Shown here one piece after another: positions 1 through 5,827 of a DNA stretch of 15,525 bases; position 1 is the stretch's first letter; the number at the start of each line of letters is the position of its first letter. The position numbers were made by a program, and so were the translations under genes. The notes beneath the pieces were generated by a model, which made no database searches, was not told the origin of the DNA, and was given only the letters and a program-made list of their open reading frames with translations. Source of the DNA: Pseudobdellovibrionaceae bacterium (GTDB taxonomy: Bacteria > Bdellovibrionota > Bdellovibrionia > Bdellovibrionales > Bdellovibrionaceae); NCBI GenBank assembly GCA_014376325.1, contig JACMRP010000239.1, positions 1 through 15,525 of the forward strand. Direction: 5' to 3'.

Positions 1-1
1 A

Positions 2-976
2 CCCGCGTTCAAAAAGAAAATATTCCGTCTTTTTCAAAACTCCGAGAAGATTTACTTTCAACTTCTTGAAAAAGAGCTTGAGAGCACCGTCGACGTGGTG
101 GAGCTCGGCAAAGATTCGTTCTGTTTGCTAAACGTTCCCCCGTGGGTAAAATGGCAGAATTACCTGATGTACCTAGAGCAAACTTACGATCTGGGCCTGC
201 ACGACGACGAAGACTCGATTGACTACACGGACCATATCAGTAATTACGTAAAAATAATTTCCGAGGAACTCGGTAAACCGCTCAGTTGCGACGACCTTTC
301 GGTTTACACCGCGCAAGATCAGCAGCTCTGGGCCAAGCTTCAGGCGCACTTCAACGCGAAAGAACTCGCGTGGCTGGAAGCGCTTATCGAAGAAGAGAGT
401 TCTTTTTATATTCCAGAATTAAGCATCGGCTACTTAGCGCGCCCGACCGTGAATCATGCGGCAACGCTCGCCGCAAAGTATGTTCACGCGAAATGGAGTC
501 ATTCAACGAAATCGTTCTTCGAAATTCCGAAGGACTTCTTGCGTCAGATTTGGATTGAAGGTTTAGCCTACTTCGGTTCGAAGGTCATTAACCACAAACG
601 CAAGACCGACACCGTCGCGGACCTGCGGGCGGCGTTAACCTCTAGGGGAGTCACTGGATCCGCTAAAGAACCGCTGATGCTGGCACTCCACCAGAAAATG
701 CAAGACCTGATGGCGGTTTCGAACCGTCCGCAATTGCGGACGCCCTTTTTGCCGAAAAAGAAAGCCAGTTATTTGCTGGCCGGGCGGCTGCTTGGCGGGA
801 TGATGGGTGAAAGGCTTTACGGAGCTTACCGAAAGAAATTGCTTTCAAAAGGAACGCTTACCAGCTTTTTACGAAAACCCTTGATGGAAGAAAATTTCAA
901 TATAGCCTATTACGAAATGATGGAAATTATTGAATCGTTGCCGGCCCCGTTCCGAAGTAAAAAGGAGAAGATGTGA
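2..976 (+). CDS. Unrecognised protein with a SAP-like segment, 5' end outside the window
   Basis: The frame is open from base 2 to the TGA at 974-976, giving 324 visible residues; the true start lies left of the window. GTG codons at 95 and 98 are possible starts but have no convincing ribosome binding site, and the residues before them look protein-like, so I treat the gene as 5'-partial. I do not recognise the family. The protein is mostly charged and helical, with no signal peptide or membrane span visible. One segment (about bases 611-700, TVADLRAALTSRGVTGSAKE) resembles a SAP helix-loop-helix DNA-binding motif in its Leu, Gly and Lys spacing; this is a weak, by-eye similarity. The last four bases overlap the start of the GYF_2-like gene, so the two are probably translated together. 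Confidence 0.75.
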   Translation, partial: PAFKKKIFRLFQNSEKIYFQLLEKELESTVDVVELGKDSFCLLNVPPWVKWQNYLMYLEQTYDLGLHDDEDSIDYTDHISNYVKIISEELGKPLSCDDLSVYTAQDQQLWAKLQAHFNAKELAWLEALIEEESSFYIPELSIGYLARPTVNHAATLAAKYVHAKWSHSTKSFFEIPKDFLRQIWIEGLAYFGSKVINHKRKTDTVADLRAALTSRGVTGSAKEPLMLALHQKMQDLMAVSNRPQLRTPFLPKKKASYLLAGRLLGGMMGERLYGAYRKKLLSKGTLTSFLRKPLMEENFNIAYYEMMEIIESLPAPFRSKKEKM

Positions 977-1401
977 GCTCTTGGTATTACAGTAAAAATC
1001 TAAAACCTCACGGTCCCTTAAGTTTCGACGAAATGAAAAAAAAGATCATGCGTGGGGAAGTTGGCCCCACAGACTTAGCCATGAAAGAGCGTGATCAAGG
1101 GTTTTCTGGCGAATGGAAAGCCGCCTGTGAGTGGCGTGATTTTACGGCAACCTTGTTTCCGGCATTTCAGAAGAACTATTTTAAAAGTTCCGATCATCAG
1201 GAAAAAGAATGGATTCTTTTAGTTTTTGACGGAGACGTTTCTAGACAGGATGGACCTTTTTCCGCAGAAGACATTCAAAAATACTTATTGAGCGGTCGGG
1301 TCGTCGCTGAAGATTACGTTTGGCGAAGTGGTCTAACCGGCTGGGTGCAAGTCCGCGATCGCCACGAGTTCTTAGCGAAACCTATTTCACCTGATCTTTA
1401 A
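973..1401 (+). CDS. Protein with two GYF_2-like (DUF4339-type) domains
   Basis: This 142-residue protein starts at GTG 973, overlapping the upstream stop by 4 bases; AAAGGAG at 961-967 sits 5 bases before it, which decides the start. The N-terminus (SSWYYSKNLKPHGPLSFDEM) has the WYY...GP...F pattern of GYF_2 domains, and a second copy begins near residue 79 with EWILLVFDG, a GPFSAEDIQKYLLSG segment near 94 and WRSGLTGWVQV near the end. GYF-type domains generally bind short peptides, so a role as a small protein-interaction adaptor is inferred. There is no signal peptide or membrane segment. The 3' end overlaps the convergent HU gene by 20 bases. Partner and pathway are unknown; its coupled neighbour is the best candidate partner. 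Confidence 0.8.
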   Translation: MSSWYYSKNLKPHGPLSFDEMKKKIMRGEVGPTDLAMKERDQGFSGEWKAACEWRDFTATLFPAFQKNYFKSSDHQEKEWILLVFDGDVSRQDGPFSAEDIQKYLLSGRVVAEDYVWRSGLTGWVQVRDRHEFLAKPISPDL

Positions 1402-1654
1402 AATCCTTGCCGGGTTTAAAACGCGGAACGCGTGATTCAGGAATCTGAACGCTTTCGCCGGTCTTGGGATTGCGACCGGGGCGGGCTTTTCGGTCCGTAC
1501 GGCTGAACGTTCCAAACCCCACAAGTTTTACTTCATCGCCTTTTGATACGGCCTTCTGAATCACTTCTAATGTCGCTGCCAAAAACTCCTCCGACTGCTG
1601 CTTTGTGGACTGAGTGCGGAGTGCGACTTTTTCGATGAGCTGGGATTTATTCAT
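1382..1654 (-). CDS. HU family DNA-binding protein
   Basis: This 90-residue protein has the standard length and layout of bacterial HU, a dimeric nucleoid protein that bends DNA. The N-terminal helices (MNKSQLIEKVA, then EEFLAATLEVIQKAVSKGDEV) are followed by the beta-arm signature GFGTFSRTDRKARPGRNPKT, which fits the HU/IHF pattern G-F-x2-F-x4-R-x2-R-x-G-x-N-P-x-T, and a C-terminal RVPRFKPGKDFKDQV. HU or an HU-like homologue is more likely than IHF because it is encoded as one stand-alone gene, but subfamily cannot be fixed by eye. It starts at ATG 1654; GGAG lies about 14 bases upstream, which is far for a binding site. It is divergent from argS, and its promoter region carries a perfect 6+6 inverted repeat. 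Confidence 0.95.
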   Translation of the reverse strand: MNKSQLIEKVALRTQSTKQQSEEFLAATLEVIQKAVSKGDEVKLVGFGTFSRTDRKARPGRNPKTGESVQIPESRVPRFKPGKDFKDQVK

Positions 1655-1661
1655 GCTGGCG

Positions 1662-1691
1662 ATAATTACTCCGGGACAGAGTTTCTGTCAC
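1662..1691 (-). promoter_or_regulatory. Candidate HU promoter
   Basis: On the minus strand, GTGACA (1691-1686, 5 of 6 to TTGACA) is followed after 18 bases by AATTAT (1667-1662, 4 of 6 to TATAAT), just upstream of the HU start codon. The inferred transcript would have a very short leader. This is a consensus match by eye only. Confidence 0.35.
1675..1689. repeat. Perfect inverted repeat between HU and argS
   Basis: GACAGA-GTT-TCTGTC is a 15-base perfect palindrome (6-base arms, 3-base centre). It overlaps the -35 side and spacer of the candidate HU promoter and lies 47 bases before the argS start. The position suits a repressor or autoregulation operator; the binding protein is unknown. Confidence 0.5.
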
Positions 1692-1735
1692 TGGATTTAC
1701 ATTGGAATTGACGCGTTTTTTTGGTAGTTTTTGTC

Positions 1736-3451
1736 ATGATTCAAATCGCCAAAAGCCAAATTGCACTCTTGATAAATTCTTTGACGCAACTTCCGGTTGT
1801 GGACTTGCAAAAAGTTCTTGAAAAACCGAAACAGTTTGACCATGGGCATTTGTCATTTCCCGTGTTCGCTTTAGCGAAAACCTTAAAACAAGCGCCGCCA
1901 CAAATTTCTGCCGAACTCGCGACAAAAATAGAAATCGAAATTGCTGGTGGCAAGGTGCCCTGTCTTGAAAAAGTGCAGGCGGTCGGCGGCTTTCTAAATT
2001 TCACTTTCAAAAATCAGTATCTGCAGGATGTGCTGTTCACTTCTCTGCAAGAGTCTCGACCAGGTTTTTCGGAAAACGGAAAAGGCAAAACGGTCGTCAT
2101 CGATTACGCCTCACCGAACGTTGCAAAACCGATGCACGTGGGGCACTTGCGGGCAGCGATGGTCGGGCAGGCGATCCGAAATTTGGCTGAATCTCAGGGA
2201 TATAAGGTTATCGGCGTCAATCATTTAGGCGACTGGGGAAGCCAGTTCGGTAAGCTCGCATGGGCTTATCAGCAGTGGGGTTCAGAATACAGCTTCGAAC
2301 ACGCACCGATTGATTCTTTGTCAAAGTTGTATGTGCGATTTCACGACGAAGCGGAAAAAAATCCAGAGATCGAAGCGTTCGGGGCGGCGACCTTCAAAAA
2401 ACTAGAAGACGGCGATGCGGAAATTAAAAAAATCTGGCAAATGATCGTAGATTTTTCGATGGTGGATTACGACCGATTGCTAAACGGAATGCTGAAGATA
2501 AAGCACGACAAAGTTTTAGGAGAGTCTTTCTACACCGACAAGATGGCTCCGGTGGTGCAATCGCTCAAACAAAAAAACTTGCTGAAAGAGAGCGAAGGCG
2601 CCCAAGTTGTATTTTTTGAAGAGTCCGAGAATATGCCCCCATGTATTATCATGAAGAGCGACGGTGCTTCGATCTACGCGACGAGGGACTTAGCGACCGC
2701 CATTTATCGTCACGAAGTGATGAAGGGCGATGAATTGCTTTATGTTGTCGGGCAAGATCAGACTCTTCACTTCAAGCAAGTATTCCGTGTCCTAGAAATG
2801 ATGGGATATGAATGGGCGAAGACGTGTCACCATATAACATTTGGTATGTACCGATTTGCCGAAGGTAAGATGTCGACTCGTAAAGGCCGTGTCATTCTTT
2901 TCGAAGACGTGATTACCGATGCGATCGAGCTTGTGCAAAAAATGATTCAGGAAAAAAATCCTGATCTTGAAAATAAAGATTTAATCGCTCGTCAGGTGGC
3001 GATTGGCGCCGTTATATTTAATGACCTTATTAATGACCGGGTCAAAAACGTACTTTTCGATTGGGACCGAGTCACCAACATGGAAGGGGACAGTGGTCCC
3101 TACGTTCAGTACACGACCGTCCGTTGCAAAAGTATCGTGCGTAAGTACGGTAAGCCGGTGGTCGAAAAACCCGTCATGGAGCTTGCTCATGAAGAAGAGC
3201 GTAAATTGGTTTTTCAGTTGCTGCAGTTTGAAGACATTCTGGGCGGTGCCTACAAACAATACCGACCGAATATTTTGGCGCAGTATCTGCTGGAGCTTTG
3301 CGGAAGCTTTAGTTCATTTTATCACAAATGCAGAATCATTGGCGAAGCCGCGGCGGTCGAATCTTCGCGCGTATCATTAGTTGCAGCTACCGAAAAGGTG
3401 CTGGTTCAGGGTTTAGCAATTCTAAATATCGAAGCGCCCGAGGCCATGTGA
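1736..3451 (+). CDS. argS: Arginyl-tRNA synthetase
   Basis: This class I synthetase charges tRNA-Arg with arginine using ATP in the cytoplasm. The 571-residue length is typical. The N-terminal Arg-tRNA additional domain occupies roughly residues 1-90. The class I HIGH box appears as H134-V-G-H137 within PNVAKPMHVGHLRAA, and the KMSKS loop as K378-M-S-T-R (EGKMSTRKGR). The C-terminal DALR anticodon-binding domain ends in LAILNIEAPEAM, the usual terminus of this family. I prefer ATG 1736 (MIQIAKSQ) over an in-frame TTG at 1721, which would add only five atypical residues. No strong ribosome binding site is visible. The stop shares a base with the next start (TGATG at 3449-3453), suggesting coupled translation. 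Confidence 0.97.
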   Translation: MIQIAKSQIALLINSLTQLPVVDLQKVLEKPKQFDHGHLSFPVFALAKTLKQAPPQISAELATKIEIEIAGGKVPCLEKVQAVGGFLNFTFKNQYLQDVLFTSLQESRPGFSENGKGKTVVIDYASPNVAKPMHVGHLRAAMVGQAIRNLAESQGYKVIGVNHLGDWGSQFGKLAWAYQQWGSEYSFEHAPIDSLSKLYVRFHDEAEKNPEIEAFGAATFKKLEDGDAEIKKIWQMIVDFSMVDYDRLLNGMLKIKHDKVLGESFYTDKMAPVVQSLKQKNLLKESEGAQVVFFEESENMPPCIIMKSDGASIYATRDLATAIYRHEVMKGDELLYVVGQDQTLHFKQVFRVLEMMGYEWAKTCHHITFGMYRFAEGKMSTRKGRVILFEDVITDAIELVQKMIQEKNPDLENKDLIARQVAIGAVIFNDLINDRVKNVLFDWDRVTNMEGDSGPYVQYTTVRCKSIVRKYGKPVVEKPVMELAHEEERKLVFQLLQFEDILGGAYKQYRPNILAQYLLELCGSFSSFYHKCRIIGEAAAVESSRVSLVAATEKVLVQGLAILNIEAPEAM

Positions 3452-4161
3452 TGAAAACTGTGTTAACGATGTTTATTAGTTTGGTTCTTTGTTGGTCGAC
3501 GACGGCGTTCGCGGTGAAATATTCAGCGGATCTGTTCGAGATGAAGTCGAATTTCAGTAAAAAACTTTTCACCCTTGAGATTGAAGATACGGAATCGGCC
3601 GGAACGCTTACGACCTCCGCGCGTTTTGTGGATCTTGAAGGCAAAAGCGTTTTCGAAGAAAAAAGTGTTTCCAAAGATGCCGAGCTAATCACTGACGAAA
3701 TCAAGCAGCTTCAGACCGGAGAAACCGGTAAAATCTGGGTCCAGGACCAAGTAATTCACTTTGAATATGAAAAAAATGGCAAAAAGAAATCCAGTACAGA
3801 AAAACTCGTTCGCCCTTTTGTGACTACCGCGAATTTTACGGCGTTCGTTCAAAAAAATTGGTCTGAAGTGACCACGACCTCCGGACTCGAAATGCGGTAT
3901 GGTGTTTGGTTTCGCTTAGACACAGTCGGATTTAAGATTTTTAAGGTCGACGAAAAAATGGTCGGCACCCAGAAGTGGATTCATTTACGAATGAAACCGA
4001 GTACGTTTATTATTGCGGCCCTGGTGGATCCGATTGAACTTTGGTTCGAACAGGATTCAAAAAAACTGATGGAATTTGTCGGTCGTGCGAATCCTAAACT
4101 CAAAGTAGGGGATACCCTCAAAGACCTCGACTCGGAAGTGCGTTACCGCTACCAGCCCTAA
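3451..4161 (+). CDS. Secreted protein of unknown function
   Basis: This 236-residue protein starts at ATG 3451, sharing one base with the argS stop. An earlier in-frame start inside argS was rejected because this ATG gives a clean signal peptide: Lys at position 2, hydrophobic core, and a probable cleavage after the Ala of STTAFA near residue 21. The mature part is rich in beta-type alternation with several Phe/Trp/Tyr (for example MRYGVWFRLDTVGFKIFKVDE and ALVDPIELWFEQDSKKLMEF), as in periplasmic or outer-membrane-associated beta-sheet proteins. There are no lipobox, transmembrane or catalytic motifs that I recognise. Its coupling to argS probably reflects shared transcription rather than shared function. 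Confidence 0.85.
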   Translation: MKTVLTMFISLVLCWSTTAFAVKYSADLFEMKSNFSKKLFTLEIEDTESAGTLTTSARFVDLEGKSVFEEKSVSKDAELITDEIKQLQTGETGKIWVQDQVIHFEYEKNGKKKSSTEKLVRPFVTTANFTAFVQKNWSEVTTTSGLEMRYGVWFRLDTVGFKIFKVDEKMVGTQKWIHLRMKPSTFIIAALVDPIELWFEQDSKKLMEFVGRANPKLKVGDTLKDLDSEVRYRYQP

Positions 4162-4175
4162 GGCCTGTCATTCTT

Positions 4176-4194
4176 CGCGGGAATTCAGCCCGCG
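4176..4194 (+). terminator. Possible weak intrinsic terminator
   Basis: CGCGGG (4176-4181) pairs with CCCGCG (4189-4194) across a 7-base loop, 14 bases after the stop at 4161. It is followed by TCTCGTTTT, a short broken T-run, and a second small hairpin TCTC/GAGA (4195-4207). The GC-rich stem fits a terminator for the argS operon, but the T-run is poor. Confidence 0.45.
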
Positions 4195-4247
4195 TCTCGT
4201 TTTGAGAATGTCTCAACTTATACCTGTTCCGACCGATAAGTAGCTAT

Positions 4248-4937
4248 ATGAGAGCTGCAAATTCATTATTTTTGATTGTCTGTTTGAGCATCACGGTGGC
4301 TCTGTTGTGGAGCTACAACGAATTCAATGCATACTTTAGTCAAGGCAAAGAGTACCAAGTTCAAGTTCATCAACTTGAAAAGAAATTAGAAAAAGAAGAA
4401 TTTCGAAATGCGTTGCTGCGCAATCAACTTGTCGATTTTCAGCAAAGTGTCGCGGCCGTTCTTCCGCCCAATTCGCAAATTAAAAATGACGTTGCGAACT
4501 ATGATTTAAAAAACTTTTCTAGCAGTTTACGAGAGCCCGCAAGCGTTGCGCAGATTGATCTTTCCGGCACTTTATTTGAGAAAGGCAAAAAGCTTTTCAA
4601 AGAACAAAAATACGAAAAGTCGATCAAGGAATTCCGCAAAGTTTTAGAAGATTATCCGCTTTCGCGTTATAAAACGGAAAGCCATTTCTTTATGGCGGAA
4701 GCTTATTTTCTGCAAAAGGACTACAAGAGCAGCTTAGATCTTATTGATCAAATGGTTGTTCAGTATCCTGACAACGATCTTACCGGATTTATCATGCTTC
4801 GCATGGGTCAGATCAGTGAACTCAATAACCGTCTTGAAGAAGCTTCAGAGATTTACAAAACCGTTGAAGTTCATTTCAAAAATGATCAGCTACGTCGCCA
4901 AGCTTCCTCTCTTAATAAAACTCTTCAGGTGGAATAA
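4248..4937 (+). CDS. Membrane-anchored TPR protein, CpoB/YbgF-like layout
   Basis: This 229-residue protein has an N-terminal hydrophobic segment (about residues 5-24, LFLIVCLSITVALLW) that could be a signal anchor. A charged helical stretch follows (about 36-66, VHQLEKKLEKEEFRNALLRN), likely a short coiled coil. From about residue 110 to the end there are TPR-type repeats: FEKGKKLFKEQKYEKSIKEF, then a unit with FFMAEAYFLQKDYKSSLDLI, then MLRMGQISELNNRLEEASEI. The order (export signal, coiled coil, C-terminal TPRs) resembles Tol-Pal-associated CpoB/YbgF, but no tol genes are nearby and the anchor may not be cleaved, so I give no symbol. The stop overlaps the next start as TAATG, so the two products may act together at the envelope. 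Confidence 0.85.
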   Translation: MRAANSLFLIVCLSITVALLWSYNEFNAYFSQGKEYQVQVHQLEKKLEKEEFRNALLRNQLVDFQQSVAAVLPPNSQIKNDVANYDLKNFSSSLREPASVAQIDLSGTLFEKGKKLFKEQKYEKSIKEFRKVLEDYPLSRYKTESHFFMAEAYFLQKDYKSSLDLIDQMVVQYPDNDLTGFIMLRMGQISELNNRLEEASEIYKTVEVHFKNDQLRRQASSLNKTLQVE

Positions 4938-5677
4938 TGAAACGCTTTTTAAGTGTTTTTTTATTTATTGCCGCTTTCCAAATGGAAGTCCGCGTTCGGG
5001 CTGAAGGACCATCCGTCTCGGTGCCGGATAACTGCGTGGGACGCAGCTTTCCTTGCTCTTTCAAGGTGGATTCGGACAAGTGGTCTTACGAAGCGAGCGG
5101 CGTCAAGTTGCACGCAACCGCAAAGTCGATGCTGACGGAAGTTGAAAAAGGCCGCGAGTGGAATCTGATCGAAGGAACGCTGTGGCTAGAAAATGCACCT
5201 TCCGTAAAGATCAAAACTTTTGCTTCCGAGGCGGAAGGCAGCTCCGGTCAGTACTGGGTGCTCGTCGAAAAGAATCGCGTTGTGTATCGTAATATTTCTT
5301 CAAAGCTCATTTTAACTTTCAAAGATCAATCGAAGATCGAAGTGCCGAAGGGCTTCGAAGTTTGGGTCGGCGGTGTAAATTCGGAAGCCGCGGTTGAGCA
5401 TGGGATGGTCGAACCGATCGATCTAAAGCAACATCTTAAATCTTGGTATCAGCTTTACCCTGGCAAACGCAGTCAGTTTATTTCAGAGGTTCAAGATCTT
5501 AAAGATCAGTGGGCCGACCTGATTGAAAAAAGCGGAGATATGTATAAACGTATTGCGGAACGCAAAATGGCGGCACTGGACGACGTAAAAAATCAGGAAG
5601 TCGAAAAGAAAAAGAAGCAGGAGCTTGAGCGTAAACGTGTTCGCGCCGAATTCCACAAGCGGGTTTTCGAGAACTGA
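4937..5677 (+). CDS. Secreted protein with basic coiled-coil tail, weakly FecR-like
   Basis: This 246-residue protein begins at ATG 4937, sharing the A of the preceding TAA. It has a signal peptide (MKRFLSVFLFIAAF, likely cleaved after VRA at residue 22). The mature N-terminus has two nearby Cys (DNCVGRSFPCSF), which could form a disulfide. The middle (about 60-165) is beta-rich, with a run of LIEGTLWLENAPSVKIKTF followed by KLILTFKDQSKIEVPKGFEV, a layout that recalls FecR-type domains in which an exposed beta-sandwich ends in a 'KVPAGTEV'-like strand; the similarity is weak. The last 70 residues are helical and strongly charged (KKKKQELERKRVRAEF), likely a coiled coil. Coupling to the TPR gene suggests a shared envelope role. 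Confidence 0.82.
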   Translation: MKRFLSVFLFIAAFQMEVRVRAEGPSVSVPDNCVGRSFPCSFKVDSDKWSYEASGVKLHATAKSMLTEVEKGREWNLIEGTLWLENAPSVKIKTFASEAEGSSGQYWVLVEKNRVVYRNISSKLILTFKDQSKIEVPKGFEVWVGGVNSEAAVEHGMVEPIDLKQHLKSWYQLYPGKRSQFISEVQDLKDQWADLIEKSGDMYKRIAERKMAALDDVKNQEVEKKKKQELERKRVRAEFHKRVFEN

Positions 5678-5814
5678 TCGCCCTCGACAGTCGGTATCTA
5701 GACCTTCCATTAGGCACCTTAAGTCCTGTTTTGGCTCCGTATCGGGGCGCCCACATCCTCAAACCTGGCACTCCATGATAATCTAAAGGGGTCGTATTGT
5801 GTTTGATCCTTTTC

Positions 5815-5821
5815 AAGGAGG
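5815..5821 (+). promoter_or_regulatory. Consensus ribosome binding site
   Basis: AAGGAGG lies 6 bases before ATG 5828. It is the strongest Shine-Dalgarno match in the window and fixes the start of the coiled-coil gene. It suggests abundant synthesis, as expected for a structural protein. The rest of the 150-base gap before it (5678-5827) shows no convincing promoter or terminator. Confidence 0.85.
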
Positions 5822-5827
5822 AGAGGG

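Noticed and set aside
3328..3450. N-terminal extension of the secreted protein gene into argS
   Set aside because: It would overlap the conserved C-terminus of arginyl-tRNA synthetase and bury a clean signal peptide that begins at ATG 3451.
5766..5780. TGGCAC resembling the -24 box of a sigma-54 promoter
   Set aside because: After the required 5-base spacer the sequence is GATA, not TTGC, so the -12 element is missing.
5777..5782. GATAAT as a -10 box for the coiled-coil gene
   Set aside because: No -35 resemblance at 16-18 bases upstream (CATCCT at 17) and no extended -10 TG; support is too weak to list as a promoter.
5499..5816. Minus-strand open frame of about 105 residues at the end of the secreted basic protein
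   Set aside because: It lies mostly opposite a well-supported gene, has no recognisable product, and another minus-strand frame covers the same stretch equally poorly.
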